Notes: generated from the sequence alone by a model not told the origin. DNA of 64,000 bases from Moorella glycerini (GCF_009735625.1 NZ_CP046244.1:2232001-2296000), one strand, 5' to 3'. Positions 7,939 through 17,214 are shown, counted from the stretch's first letter. A program made the numbers and translations.

Positions 7939-8809
7939 GATACTAAAAAAAGCTGGATCAGGTTGGGGCGAAAGGGTGATCCCCCTGCGCCCCGTGCAGG
8001 TGGCAGCGGCTATAGAATATACCGGAGAGGAGGCCGGCAAGCCGGAAGCCCGGGACGAAATGGAAGCTAATGCCGCGCGGGAAGTGACTGCCGCCCGGGA
8101 AGAGGCTGCCGCCATCCTGGAGCAGGCCCGCCGGGAGGCGGCGGCTATCAAAGAGGCAGCCCTGGAGGAGAGGCAGAAAGCCCTGGAAGAGGGCCGTGCT
8201 TCCGGGGAGGCGCGGGGCTACCAGGAAGGCCTGGCCCGGGCCGAGGGGGAAGCTGAGCGTATTCGCCGGGAGGCTGAAGCCGCCCGGGAAGAAGCCCGGC
8301 AGGTCCTGGCCGAGGCGCAGAGGGCTTACCAGGAGACGATTAGCGCCGCTGAAGGTGAAATTATCGAACTGGCCCTGGCCATTGCCAGCAAAATAATAGG
8401 CCAGGAAATAGAACTGCGACCGGACCTGGTGTTAGAAATCGCCCGCCAGGCCATCCGCCAGGTGGCCGAGGGGCAAAATTACATAATTTACGCTTCCCCG
8501 GAGGCAGCCGGGACTATCCGCCAGCGCCGCGCCGAACTCCTGGCAGAAGCAGCGCCGGGAGCGCGGCTCCAGGTAATTGCTGACGCGGGTTTTAAGGCCG
8601 GGGACTGCCGGGTTGAGACGGAAAATGGCTTTGTTGACGCCAGCGTCGACAGCCAGCTGGAAGAACTGAAAAAGATCCTCAGGGTAGACGCCCGTGCTAC
8701 ACATACAGCGCCGGACTTTCTATCTGGAACTGGCGCAGCCAGTTCCCACAGTTTTCCGACCTCCGACTTCCAGCCTCCAACTTCTGTTTTGGCAGGTGGT
8801 CGGCCGTGA
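7931..8809 (+). CDS. fliH: Flagellar export ATPase regulator FliH
   Basis: FliH tethers and restrains the FliI ATPase. TTG at 7931 is preferred because it gives the family opening M-S-R-I-L-K and has GGAGGCG 11 bp upstream inside fliG; the open frame extends further into fliG but only as a shadow. The 292-residue product has a long Ala/Glu/Arg-rich coiled coil (about 45-140) with GxxxG-like spacing (EEGRASGEARGYQEGLARAEG), then the globular FliI-binding domain (IASKIIGQEIELRPDL). Its last 4 bases overlap fliI. Confidence 0.9.
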   Translation: MSRILKKAGSGWGERVIPLRPVQVAAAIEYTGEEAGKPEARDEMEANAAREVTAAREEAAAILEQARREAAAIKEAALEERQKALEEGRASGEARGYQEGLARAEGEAERIRREAEAAREEARQVLAEAQRAYQETISAAEGEIIELALAIASKIIGQEIELRPDLVLEIARQAIRQVAEGQNYIIYASPEAAGTIRQRRAELLAEAAPGARLQVIADAGFKAGDCRVETENGFVDASVDSQLEELKKILRVDARATHTAPDFLSGTGAASSHSFPTSDFQPPTSVLAGGRP

Positions 8810-10116
8810 GCCTGGCCCCCGACCTCACTACCTACCGGCAACGCCTGGCAACAGCCAGCCTCTGGCGCCGGGGGGGTAAAGTTACCAGGGTGACTGGCTT
8901 AACTATTGAAGCCCGGGGCCTCAAGGCTGCCGTAGGCGAACTTTGCCATATTTATAACAACGGTGCGGCGCCTGTTGTGGCCGAGGTGGTCGGTTTCCGG
9001 GAAGAAGTGACCCTCCTCATGCCCCTGGGAGAACTGGAGGGTATTGGACCCGGCTGCCGGGTGATGGCGGCCGGCCATGGGCACCGCATCCCGGTGGGAC
9101 GGGGGCTGATGGGCCGGGTCCTGGACGGTCTCGGGCGGCCGCTGGATGGAATGCCCCTCGTAGGAGGCGATCTCCAGCCGGTCAACAACCGTCCCCCTCA
9201 TCCCCTGGCACGGCGGCGGATTAAAGAAATCCTGGCCACCGGGATCAAGGCCATCGACGCCCTCCTCACCTGCGGCTGCGGCCAGCGGGTGGGCATCTTT
9301 GCCGGCAGCGGGGTGGGCAAGAGCACCCTCCTGGGGATGATTGCCCGCCACAGCACCGCCGATATCAATGTCATTGCCCTCATTGGCGAGCGGGGCCGGG
9401 AGGTGCGGGACTTTATCGAAGGCGACCTGGGGCCGGAAGGCCTGGCGCGCTCCGTGGTAGTGGTCGCTACTTCCGACCAGCCGGCCCTGGTACGCATTAA
9501 AGGAGCCTTTACAGCGACGGCCATTGCCGAGTATTTCCGCGACCAGGGGCAAAACGTCCTCTTGATGATGGACTCCCTCACCCGCTTTGCCATTGCCCAG
9601 CGGGAAATAGGCCTGGCCATTGGCGAGCCGCCGGCTACCAGGGGATATACCCCTTCCGTCTTTGCTTCCTTGCCCCGGCTGGTGGAAAGGGCTGGCAACG
9701 GTGCTAAAGGTTCCATTACCGGCCTGTACACGGTGCTGGTGGAGGGCGATGATATGAACGAGCCGGTGGCCGACACCGTGCGCGGTCTCCTGGACGGCCA
9801 CATCGTCCTCTCCCGGAAACTGGCGGCCCGCAATCATTACCCGGCCATTGACGTCCTGCAGAGCATCAGCCGCCTTATGCCGGAGATTACCTCCAGGGAC
9901 CAGCAGGATAAGGCGGGATACTTGCGGGATCTGCTGGCTGCGTACCAGGAGGCGGCTGATTTAATTGAGATTGGCGCCTACCAGCAGGGCTCAAACCCGC
10001 GGGTAGACGCGGCGTTGCAATATTATGTTGCCATCCAGGCCTTCCTGCGCCAGGGCGTAGATGAATACTATGATTTTAACGCCACCCTGGCCGGGTTATC
10101 ATCCATATTTACTTAA
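8806..10116 (+). CDS. fliI: Flagellum-specific ATPase FliI
   Basis: Hexameric ATPase of the flagellar type III export gate, related to the F1 beta subunit. The 436-residue product starts at GTG in a GTGA overlap with fliH. The Walker A motif GSGVGKSTLL lies near residue 166, the Walker B region is LLMMDSLTRFA near 262, and the ERGREVRDF segment near 199 is typical of FliI. Length is normal. Confidence 0.97.
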   Translation: MSLAPDLTTYRQRLATASLWRRGGKVTRVTGLTIEARGLKAAVGELCHIYNNGAAPVVAEVVGFREEVTLLMPLGELEGIGPGCRVMAAGHGHRIPVGRGLMGRVLDGLGRPLDGMPLVGGDLQPVNNRPPHPLARRRIKEILATGIKAIDALLTCGCGQRVGIFAGSGVGKSTLLGMIARHSTADINVIALIGERGREVRDFIEGDLGPEGLARSVVVVATSDQPALVRIKGAFTATAIAEYFRDQGQNVLLMMDSLTRFAIAQREIGLAIGEPPATRGYTPSVFASLPRLVERAGNGAKGSITGLYTVLVEGDDMNEPVADTVRGLLDGHIVLSRKLAARNHYPAIDVLQSISRLMPEITSRDQQDKAGYLRDLLAAYQEAADLIEIGAYQQGSNPRVDAALQYYVAIQAFLRQGVDEYYDFNATLAGLSSIFT

Positions 10117-10174
10117 ATAATATCCCGGCTCTAACTTCTCACTTCCTACATCTCATTTACGGAGGCGTTGCCCG

Positions 10175-10609
10175 GTGGCTGGTTTCCGCTTTTCCCTGGA
10201 AAAGGTACGCTCCTACAAGGCCTCCCAGGAGGAACAACTTAAACTGCAACTGGCCGCGGCCCGCCGCCACCAGGAAGAAGAAGAGAAGCGCCTGGAACAT
10301 TACCGGCAGCTACGGGCTGGCTGTACAGCCATCCAGGGGGCGTTAGCGGTAGACGATTTGCTCCGGGAAGTAGCCCTGCTGGAAGCCCTGGACAGCTGTA
10401 TTACCAGCCAGCAGGAAAAGGTGGCCCGGGCCCGGCTGGTAGTGAGGGAGAAATGCGACCAGGTGCAGGTGGCCATGCAGGAGCGGAAAGCCCTGGACCG
10501 CCTGCGCGACCGCCAGCTGGCCATCTACCAGTACAACCTGGCCCGGGAGGAACAAAAGCAAATAGATGAGGCAGCAGGCAGCCGTTGCCACCGCCGCTCA
10601 GGTGAATAA
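10175..10609 (+). CDS. fliJ: Flagellar export chaperone FliJ
   Basis: A 144-residue helical, coiled-coil protein beginning FRFSLEKVRSYKASQEEQ, the classical FliJ N-terminus. FliJ activates the FliI ring and interacts with FlhA. It starts at GTG with GGAGGCG upstream, 58 bp after fliI. The gene order fliI-fliJ-fliK supports the call. Confidence 0.92.
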   Translation: MAGFRFSLEKVRSYKASQEEQLKLQLAAARRHQEEEEKRLEHYRQLRAGCTAIQGALAVDDLLREVALLEALDSCITSQQEKVARARLVVREKCDQVQVAMQERKALDRLRDRQLAIYQYNLAREEQKQIDEAAGSRCHRRSGE

Positions 10610-10648
10610 CCTTAGCAATAATATACATCGCCGGAAGGGGGTGAAAAA

Positions 10649-12178
10649 ATGACCGTACAGGCTGTAACAAGGACTGCTGGCTGGGAAGCCCCGGTCCGGG
10701 AACGGGATTGGAGTTCAGGAGCAGGAAGCGATTTTACCCTTTACCTGGCCGGCCTGCTGCATCGGCCTGGCTTAACCCAATTTGCTGGCAGGCAGGAATT
10801 GTCCGGACCAGATGACCTGGCGGGTCAACAGGTTCGCGAAACAAGACCGGAGGCTGCTGGCGTAGACCGGACACCGCCTGCGGTGAAATCCCGCCGGCAA
10901 GGAGAAATCCAGGCTGCTGCCGTTAAGCAGGAGGAAGCCCGGGCGGGACAGCAGGGAGCCAAAGAGGCGGCAGGCGCTCCTTACGCGGCAGGCGAGCCTG
11001 GTGCCGCTACTGGTAAAGCGGCCGCTGCCGCCGCCAGGGCCGTTAACTCTCACCGGAACAACATGCCGGCGGGTGCCGGAGCACCGCCAGAGGCTGCTAA
11101 TCCCTTAGGCCAGGGGAAACCCCATACCCTTTTACCTGGCCAGAAAACAGCTGGCCTTGATGCTGTCACCGGCAGGTTAACTGCGACAGCTGGCACAGCT
11201 ACCCAGGGTAAAAAACTGGCTGCCGTGGTGGCCGGGGAAGGACCGATGGTTTTAACTACCGCTACTATCCCTGGGGCAGGAGGGGATGAGGTTATCCTTA
11301 CTCCGGAAGGTGTACTTATGGCCAGGGGAGTTGGCCTGCCGGGCTATGGCCTTAAACCAGGGACCCCGTCCAGCTTAAAGGTCGCTGGCAGCAAGGGGGG
11401 CTTTCAGCAAGGGGTACCCGAAGGGCAGGGCCAGGCTAAAAATGGCGGCAAGCTATTTCCCCAGGAAAGCGGAGAACAGGCCGGGATAAGGGGTGCCCGG
11501 GAGGACGTTTTTCCGGTGCGAGAAGGAGCGCTTACCCGAACTGCTGCCGGCAGCAGCCAGGCTGAATTAACTACCATCAATAATATTCATAGCTCTACCG
11601 GGCCCGGTCCGGGCAGGAACCATACCGGCGGGCAAAGGGGAAATGAGACTGCCGGTTGGCCAGGGATAACCGGTAACGACAGCCTCGTGGCCGGACAGGG
11701 AAGCTTTCCTGCCCTCTTCCCGGGGACAGGCCAGCAGTCCGGCGGGGTGGTATTACCTGTAAGTAACCTGCCGGAAGTTATGGCCACTATCATGGCTTCA
11801 GCCCGGATGAGCCGGTCCGGCAGCCAGCAGGAACTGGAAATCCAGCTCCAGCCGGAAAGCCTGGGAAATATGAAGCTCCGGGCTACCCTGGATGGAGGCC
11901 GGCTGGCCCTGCACCTGCTGGTAGAAAACAGCGAAGCCGCCCGGGCCCTGCAGGCGGCAGTGCCGGAAATGCGCCAGGCTGTAGCCGGGCAGGGTTTACG
12001 CCTGGACCAGGTCCAGGTCCAGGTTGCTGGCGGGGGCCATGGAAGCAATTACCAGACTGGCAGCCGTGGCGAACACCGCCAGGGACCGGGCTGGCAGCCC
12101 GGGGCGCCTGCCTGGACCGCCCATGATGAAGAAACAGTAACTTTCGGTACCTGGTACCGCCTTGATTACCTGGCTTAG
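10649..12178 (+). CDS. fliK: Flagellar hook-length control protein FliK
   Basis: A 509-residue secreted ruler. The first 380 residues are low-complexity, rich in Ala, Gly, Pro, Gln and Thr, as is usual for FliK. The conserved C-terminal domain runs from about 390: ELEIQLQPESLGNMKLRATL and ALQAAVPEMRQAVAGQGLRL. A GGAAGGGGG ribosome site precedes the ATG. It sits between fliJ and flgD as in other Clostridia. Confidence 0.92.
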   Translation: MTVQAVTRTAGWEAPVRERDWSSGAGSDFTLYLAGLLHRPGLTQFAGRQELSGPDDLAGQQVRETRPEAAGVDRTPPAVKSRRQGEIQAAAVKQEEARAGQQGAKEAAGAPYAAGEPGAATGKAAAAAARAVNSHRNNMPAGAGAPPEAANPLGQGKPHTLLPGQKTAGLDAVTGRLTATAGTATQGKKLAAVVAGEGPMVLTTATIPGAGGDEVILTPEGVLMARGVGLPGYGLKPGTPSSLKVAGSKGGFQQGVPEGQGQAKNGGKLFPQESGEQAGIRGAREDVFPVREGALTRTAAGSSQAELTTINNIHSSTGPGPGRNHTGGQRGNETAGWPGITGNDSLVAGQGSFPALFPGTGQQSGGVVLPVSNLPEVMATIMASARMSRSGSQQELEIQLQPESLGNMKLRATLDGGRLALHLLVENSEAARALQAAVPEMRQAVAGQGLRLDQVQVQVAGGGHGSNYQTGSRGEHRQGPGWQPGAPAWTAHDEETVTFGTWYRLDYLA

Positions 12179-12315
12179 ACCCAAGAAATAACCGCCAGAT
12201 AAACAATAACAAGTAGGAGATAGTATTTACTAAACCCATCCAGCTCGTTTGAAATACAAACCACGCTTTTGGTAAAAGGCATCCTAAAGCCTGTAAGCTA
12301 AAGGAGGGATTAAGC
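12179..12315 (+). other. Structured-looking leader before flgD
   Basis: A 137-bp gap, less GC-rich than its surroundings. Two small stems are visible: GTTTG-aaata-CAAAC (about 12247-12261) and AGGC-atcctaaa-GCCT (about 12282-12297), the latter just before AAAGGAGG. I cannot assign it to a known riboswitch class. It contains no credible gene. Confidence 0.4.
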
Positions 12316-12753
12316 GTGAACGCCAGCAGTGTGACGGCTACCGGGTCGGGGACAACTGCCACCGTAACTTCCAGGGGCCTGGGCAAGGATGATTTCCTGA
12401 AGCTCCTGGCAGCTCAACTGCGCAACCAGGATCCCTTGAACCCCATGAGTAACACCGAATTTATCGCCCAAATGGCCCAGTTCAGTGCCCTGGAGCAGAT
12501 GAATAATCTTAACGAGAGCTTCAACCTGGTCCGGCAAGAACTACAGGAGAGTATGATGCTCCAGGCGGTAAGCCTGATGGGCAAAGAAGTGGCGGCCGTG
12601 GTTGACGACCAGACCTTAACGGGAACGGTGAGTAAAGTCAGCTGGACAGCAGAGGGGGTCATGCTCCTGGTCGGTGGGCAGCAGGTGCCTTTGCAGGCCA
12701 TTGCGGAAGTAGCCCTGCCAGCGGCTCCGGCCCAGACAGCGCCCGCCGGTTAA
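12316..12753 (+). CDS. flgD: Flagellar hook assembly (cap) protein FlgD
   Basis: FlgD scaffolds hook polymerisation. The 145-residue form has the conserved N-terminal region: DDFLKLLAAQLRNQDPLNPM and TEFIAQMAQFSALEQMNNL, then a short beta part (LMGKEVAAVVDDQTLTGTV). Gram-positive FlgD proteins are often this short. GTG start with AAAGGAGG 7 bp upstream. Confidence 0.94.
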   Translation: MNASSVTATGSGTTATVTSRGLGKDDFLKLLAAQLRNQDPLNPMSNTEFIAQMAQFSALEQMNNLNESFNLVRQELQESMMLQAVSLMGKEVAAVVDDQTLTGTVSKVSWTAEGVMLLVGGQQVPLQAIAEVALPAAPAQTAPAG

Positions 12754-12830
12754 GTACCTGCCCCTGGCCGGTCAAAAGGGTTCCACGGGAGTTTGTTAAG
12801 ATAATTGGAACTGGTATAAAGGGCAGGTGA

Positions 12831-13205
12831 TTGCTTTTGAACCGCATCGAGTGGCAGGCCTTGACACCGCCGGTGGCCCCGGCAGCTAAACCGCCGGCAG
12901 CCGGGGTGAAGCCAGGTCAGGATTTCCAGGCAATCTTTAATGAAAAACTGGCGGGCCTGAGGTTTTCCCGCCACGCCAGCGAGCGCCTGGAAAGCCGGAA
13001 GATAAATCTCTCACCGGAGCAAATGGCCCGCTTGGAGCAGGGTGTTAACAAGGCCGCCGGTAAAGGTGCCCGGGAGTCCCTGGTCCTGCTGGACGACCTG
13101 GCCCTGGTGGTCAGCATTAAGAACCGTACGGTCATCACGGCGGCCAGCAGGCAGGAACTGCGGGAGAACGTGTTTACCAATATCGACAGCGCCGTGCTGC
13201 TATAA
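12831..13205 (+). CDS. Flagellar operon protein, TIGR02530 type
   Basis: A 124-residue protein with FSRHASERLESRKINLSPEQMARLEQGV near residues 43-72 and a beta-rich tail LVLLDDLALVVSIKNRTVITA. This is the small family found between flgD and flgE in many Firmicutes, of unknown biochemical role. It begins at TTG 12831 (or the in-frame TTG at 12837) after GGGCAGGTG; no ATG is available. Its conserved position suggests a part in hook assembly. Confidence 0.85.
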   Translation: MLLNRIEWQALTPPVAPAAKPPAAGVKPGQDFQAIFNEKLAGLRFSRHASERLESRKINLSPEQMARLEQGVNKAAGKGARESLVLLDDLALVVSIKNRTVITAASRQELRENVFTNIDSAVLL

Positions 13206-13309
13206 CTTTTTACCAGTAACCATAATTTTCATCACAGGGCCGGACCCTGGCAGGGAGGCCCGGGGCCGCCGACTGACAGACGCGGCCTGTAAAAAAGGGG
13301 GAATTTACC

Positions 13310-14137
13310 ATGATGCGTTCACTCTATTCCGGTGTTTCCGGATTACGTACCCATCAGCTGCGCATGGACGTCATCGGCGACAACATCGCCAATGTTAATA
13401 CGGTAGGTTTCAAGCGGAGCGCCGTGACTTTTAAAGATGTTTTCTACCAGACCCTGCGGGGCGGTTCAGCCAACACGATGAACCTTGGTGGTACTAACCT
13501 CCAGCAAGTAGGTCTGGGAGTAACCTTGGATGGCATCAGCGTGATTCATACTCAGGGTGCGGCTGCTTTAACAAGCAACGGCACTGACTTGATGATCCAG
13601 GGGGATGGTTTCTTCAGGGTTTCGCCTGATGGTGGAACGACTAAATATTATACCAGAGCGGGAGCTTTTCATTTTGATAACGCTGGTTATCTGGTGAATG
13701 CCGATGGGTTAAAAGTGTTAGATACCAGTGGGGCACCGGTCCAGATTAGTGCCATGGCCGACCCCGCTACCATGCCCCGGAGTTTTAGCATTGACAAACT
13801 GGGCTACGTCCATTATGTGGACAATACCGGAACGGCCCAAACCCTCACTAACCCAATCAGCGTCGCTAAGTTTTCCAATCCTGGAGGTCTGGAGAAGGTC
13901 GGCCAGAATCTTTATGCCGAAACGGCCAGCTCGGGTGCCCCTGGTAATGATCTGGCACCCGGCCAGGGTTCCCTGGCCAACACCACCATCATCCCTTCGG
14001 CCCTGGAGATGTCCAACGTCGACCTGGCCCAGGAGTTTACCGACATGATCATCACCGAGCGCGGCTTCCAGGCCAACGCCCGGACTATCACCACTTCCGA
14101 CCAGATGCTCCAGGAACTGGTGAACCTGAAGCGCTAG
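13310..14137 (+). CDS. flgE: Flagellar hook protein FlgE
   Basis: Main hook subunit. The 275 residues begin with the rod/hook signature (SLYSGVSGLRTHQLRMDVIGDNIANVNT) and end with NVDLAQEFTDMIITERGFQANARTITTSDQMLQEL. The short length makes it look like FlgG, but its place after flgD and the two real FlgF/FlgG genes at 27.7-29.2 kb favour FlgE. RBS GGGGGAA. A 302-bp gap holding a palindromic element follows. Confidence 0.9.
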   Translation: MMRSLYSGVSGLRTHQLRMDVIGDNIANVNTVGFKRSAVTFKDVFYQTLRGGSANTMNLGGTNLQQVGLGVTLDGISVIHTQGAAALTSNGTDLMIQGDGFFRVSPDGGTTKYYTRAGAFHFDNAGYLVNADGLKVLDTSGAPVQISAMADPATMPRSFSIDKLGYVHYVDNTGTAQTLTNPISVAKFSNPGGLEKVGQNLYAETASSGAPGNDLAPGQGSLANTTIIPSALEMSNVDLAQEFTDMIITERGFQANARTITTSDQMLQELVNLKR

Positions 14138-14223
14138 TCTTTGGGAAGCGTTATTATCGAAGGAGCCCCTCATGGGGGCTGGTACCCCCGCCAGCGAACG
14201 ATGAAGATTTGCCGGGAGGTTAG

Positions 14224-14387
14224 GGCGGGGATATGTCCCGGAGCCTATGAGGCGTGGAGCGAAGGTCAAAAGGACAGGCGAGGTGAGGCAACCGCTGCCG
14301 ACGCTTAAGGCACGCCTGAGCGTACCTTTGTGAGGGAACAACGTAATCTCATAGAAGGATTAAAGATGGCGGAACCATATCCCCGCC
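14224..14387 (+). repeat. Long palindromic intergenic element, copy B (right arm missing)
   Basis: Member of a dispersed family (see 20653, 27481, 46299). The closing stem is GGCGGGGATAT (14224-14234) with ATATCCCCGCC (14377-14387). Inside it keeps the left arm and centre: GGACAGGCGAGGTGAGG at 14272, then a GCCTGAGCGTACCTTTGTGA block and TAATCTCATAGAAGGA, nearly identical to copy A. The right arm present in copies A, C and D is absent. It fills the flgE-flbD gap and is preceded by a separate hairpin, AGCCCC-tcat-GGGGGCT, near 14164. Confidence 0.85.
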
Positions 14388-14439
14388 AGAAGGCACCATT
14401 TCTGGCAGAACGCTATTTCGAAGGAGGGCGGCAAGGCAT

Positions 14440-14649
14440 ATGATCAAGGTTACCACCCTGGATAGGCGAGAAATAGTCCTTAATGCCGAGCTTATCGAGC
14501 GCCTCGAGAGTGTTCCCGAAACCGTCATTACCCTTACCAGCGGTAAAAAGGTTTTAGTAACCCAGACGGTAGATGAAATAATAGCCCGGGTAATTGCCTA
14601 CCGGCGCCAGGTCCTCCAGCAGGCAAGTTCCCAGGATGAGGTGAAATAA
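14440..14649 (+). CDS. flbD: Flagellar protein FlbD
   Basis: A 69-residue protein of the FlbD family: MIKVTTLDRREIVLNAELIERLESVPETVITLTSGKK shows the family pattern, followed by VDEIIARVIAYRR. Small FlbD proteins of Firmicutes lie between flgE and motA/fliL; their function is unclear and they differ from the Caulobacter regulator of the same name. GAAGGAGGG precedes the ATG. It ends 3 bp before motA. Confidence 0.92.
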   Translation: MIKVTTLDRREIVLNAELIERLESVPETVITLTSGKKVLVTQTVDEIIARVIAYRRQVLQQASSQDEVK

Positions 14650-14652
14650 AGG

Positions 14653-15468
14653 TTGCGGCGCATTGACTACATGACGGTGGCCGGAATTATCGCCGGCATT
14701 GGCCTTATGGGCGGGGCCCTGGTCATGGGTGGTAACCCCAAACTCTTCTTGAATGTCCCTTCCCTGATGGTGACGGTGGGGGGGTCCTTTGCCGCTGTCC
14801 TGATTAATTTCAGCTTCCAGGACGTTAAAAACGTCTTTGGTACGGTAAAACAGGCCTTTACCACCGATCTTATGGACCCCGAAGAACTCATCGAACTCTT
14901 TGGCGAGCTGGCCCGCAAAGCCCGGCGGGAAGGCCTCCTGGCCCTGGAGGATGACGCCAACCGCCTGGATGATCCCTTTTTTAGCAAAGGCATCCAGATG
15001 ATGGTTGACGCCATGGAACCGGAGATGATCCGGGAGATCCTGGAGACGGACATGGCCTACATGGCCCGCCGCCATGAGATTGGCCAGGGCATCTTTAAAA
15101 CCTGGGGCAACCTGGCTCCTTCTTTTGGCTTGATCGGCACCCTCATTGGCCTGGTACAGATGCTGGCCAAGCTGGATAAACCAGAAACCCTGGGTTCCAG
15201 CATGGCCCTGGCCCTGATCACCACGTTTTACGGCGCTATCATGGCCTATATGATTTTCATCCCCCTGGCAGGGAAACTCGGCCTGCGCAGCGAGCAGGAG
15301 ATGATGCTGCACCAGATGATGCTGGAAGGCATCATCTCCATCCAGTCCGGCGTCAACCCGCGCATCCTGGAAGAACGCCTGCGTTCCTTCCTGGCACCCA
15401 AACCCCGGCGCCAGCCAGCCAGTGAAGCGGAAATAGCTCAGGAAGAAGTATTCCGGCAGCGAACTTAA
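14653..15468 (+). CDS. motA: Flagellar motor stator protein MotA
   Basis: The 271-residue ion-channel stator subunit has four predicted membrane helices: about 8-27, 34-50, 153-175 and 186-205. The cytoplasmic loop carries the charged torque-generating region (ELARKARREGLLALED) and the third helix the conserved proline context (WGNLAPSFGLIGTLIGLVQ). It begins at TTG with GGTGAAA upstream in the flbD end. Pairs with motB downstream. Confidence 0.95.
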   Translation: MRRIDYMTVAGIIAGIGLMGGALVMGGNPKLFLNVPSLMVTVGGSFAAVLINFSFQDVKNVFGTVKQAFTTDLMDPEELIELFGELARKARREGLLALEDDANRLDDPFFSKGIQMMVDAMEPEMIREILETDMAYMARRHEIGQGIFKTWGNLAPSFGLIGTLIGLVQMLAKLDKPETLGSSMALALITTFYGAIMAYMIFIPLAGKLGLRSEQEMMLHQMMLEGIISIQSGVNPRILEERLRSFLAPKPRRQPASEAEIAQEEVFRQRT

Positions 15469-15579
15469 GAGGTATTTCACCCGGAGGAGTAAAGGAAACA
15501 TTTAAGCAGGAGGAGAGATAATGCGGGGAAGGCAGGCTTTCGGGGATGGCAGAGATACCTGGAGGGGAAGGAGTTAGCC

Positions 15580-16308
15580 GTGGCCAGCAAAAAGGGGCAA
15601 AAGAAGCAGGAAGAAGGCGCGCCGACGTGGATGATCACCTACTCCGACCTCATGACCCAGCTGGTGGTCTTTTTCGTCCTCCTTTTTTCCTTTTCAGTGT
15701 TGAACCAGCAAAAATTCCAGCAGTTTATTGCTTCCTACCAGGGAATGGGGATTCTGGACGGGGGTGTGTCGCCTATCGTGGAAACAGAGCCGGCGCCGGC
15801 GGATTACCCCGAGAACCTGGAAACCCCGGAGGCAGCTGCCGCCCTGGCCAGGGCCCGGGAAATGATGGAGACCTACCAGACGGTCAAAAACTTCCTGACG
15901 GCCAACGGCCTGGAGTCCATGGTTGAGGTGCGCTACGAGGAACGGGGCATCGCCCTGGACATCAAAGAGCGTATCCTCTTTGATTCCGGGAGGGCGGATT
16001 TAAAACCCGAAGCCATCAAGTTGCTGGACAAACTATCAGGCCTTTTATCTCAGATACCCAATGAGGTCCGCGTTGAAGGCTATACGGACAACCGTCCCAT
16101 CCATACCCTCCAGTTTCCTACCAACTGGGAGTTATCCACGGCTCGGGCTGCCCGGGTGGTGCGCTATTTTATCGAGGAACACCACCTGAAACCGGAGCGT
16201 TTTGTGGCTATAGGTTACGGTGAATACCGTCCCCTTTACCCCAACGATACTCCGGAGCATATGGCGGAAAACCGGCGCGTAGTATTGCTAATAGGGACCA
16301 CCCGGTAG
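15580..16308 (+). CDS. motB: Flagellar motor stator protein MotB
   Basis: The 242-residue protein has one N-terminal membrane helix containing the ion-binding aspartate (TYSDLMTQLVVFFVLLFSF, Asp23) and a C-terminal OmpA-like peptidoglycan-binding domain (ILFDSGRADLKPEAIKLL, VEGYTDNRPI, NRRVVLLI). GTG start with AAGGAG upstream. Whether it uses protons or sodium cannot be decided by eye. Confidence 0.95.
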   Translation: MASKKGQKKQEEGAPTWMITYSDLMTQLVVFFVLLFSFSVLNQQKFQQFIASYQGMGILDGGVSPIVETEPAPADYPENLETPEAAAALARAREMMETYQTVKNFLTANGLESMVEVRYEERGIALDIKERILFDSGRADLKPEAIKLLDKLSGLLSQIPNEVRVEGYTDNRPIHTLQFPTNWELSTARAARVVRYFIEEHHLKPERFVAIGYGEYRPLYPNDTPEHMAENRRVVLLIGTTR

Positions 16309-16321
16309 CTCCGGCACGAAG

Positions 16322-16825
16322 ATGGACACAGCTGCAATAAAGAAAGAGGTGGAAGAAGTGCCCCCCAGAGACGAAGCAGAAAAAAAAGAGAAGAAAGGCC
16401 GGCCATGGTTAACCATTGCTTTGCTCCTGGTCATCCTCCTTTTAAGTGGGGGATACGTTTACTACTTTTTCTTTGGCGACAGCAGCAGGAGCATGACGGC
16501 AGCGGCACCGGCCGGCAATCAGGCATCAGTGAATATGCAGAAAATGAGCCTGGAGCCCATTGTTGTCAACCTGGCCGACCCGGGCCTGCGCCGCTACCTG
16601 CGGGCGAAGATTACCCTGGAGTACAGTGATGCCAGATTGACTACCGAACTCAATGACAAACTCTACCGCATCCGCGATACCATTATCTCGGTGCTGCGCA
16701 GCAAGAAGACCGATGACCTGCAAAATGAAGATGCCCTGAAGCGGGAACTCTTGACGGCCATTAATTCGCAGCTGATTGCTGGCCAGGTGCGGGGCCTTTA
16801 TTTTGAGGAATTTATCATCCAGTAG
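16322..16825 (+). CDS. fliL: Flagellar basal-body-associated protein FliL
   Basis: A single-pass membrane protein of 167 residues that surrounds the stator. A charged cytoplasmic N-terminus is followed by a helix at about 28-50 (WLTIALLLVILLLSGGYVYYFF) and the FliL domain (LEPIVVNLADPGLRRYLRAKITLEY; RDTIISVLRSKKTDDL). It lies between motB and fliN. Confidence 0.94.
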   Translation: MDTAAIKKEVEEVPPRDEAEKKEKKGRPWLTIALLLVILLLSGGYVYYFFFGDSSRSMTAAAPAGNQASVNMQKMSLEPIVVNLADPGLRRYLRAKITLEYSDARLTTELNDKLYRIRDTIISVLRSKKTDDLQNEDALKRELLTAINSQLIAGQVRGLYFEEFIIQ

Positions 16826-16837
16826 GAGAGTCATTTT

Positions 16838-17212
16838 ATGCCTTTGACGGACGAGGAGATCCAGAAGCTTTTAGAGGCCATGGCTGCCGGTGAGGACCAG
16901 CCGCGCGTTGAAAAGGCCCGCTTTGCGCCCCTGCAGCCGGCCCCAGTTGCCAGAGTGAAGGCCAGCTTTGACCGCATTGCTGATGTTCCTTTACGCCTGG
17001 TTACGGAACTGGGCCGGACACGCCTGAAGGTAAAGGAAATCCTTGAACTGAAGGAAGGGTCTCTGATCACCCTCAACAAGCTGGCCGGCGAGGCGGTGGA
17101 GGTCCGGGTCAATGGTATCCTGCTGGCCACGGGAGAGGTGGTGGTGATTAACGATGCTTTTGGCGTCAGGATCAACAACCTGGCAGACGTAAAGGAAGAA
17201 GGGCAGGACTAG
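16838..17212 (+). CDS. fliN: Flagellar motor switch protein FliN (short SpoA-domain form)
   Basis: The 124 residues begin LTDEEIQKLLEAM and end with a SpoA domain: VPLRLVTELGRTRLKVKEILELKEGSLITLNKL, then GEVVVINDAFGVRI. A longer FliY-type paralogue with a CheC domain is encoded at 33351, so this organism carries two FliN-domain proteins. The short form may form the C-ring base or act with the export gate. AGGAGAG precedes the ATG. Confidence 0.88.
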   Translation: MPLTDEEIQKLLEAMAAGEDQPRVEKARFAPLQPAPVARVKASFDRIADVPLRLVTELGRTRLKVKEILELKEGSLITLNKLAGEAVEVRVNGILLATGEVVVINDAFGVRINNLADVKEEGQD

Positions 17213-17214
17213 GT

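Noticed and set aside
14224-14387. Palindromic elements as MITEs of the IS elements in this window
   Set aside because: Their ends do not match the ends of the elements at 36322, 47457 or 60663, and no flanking direct duplication is visible. A MITE from an IS outside the window remains possible.
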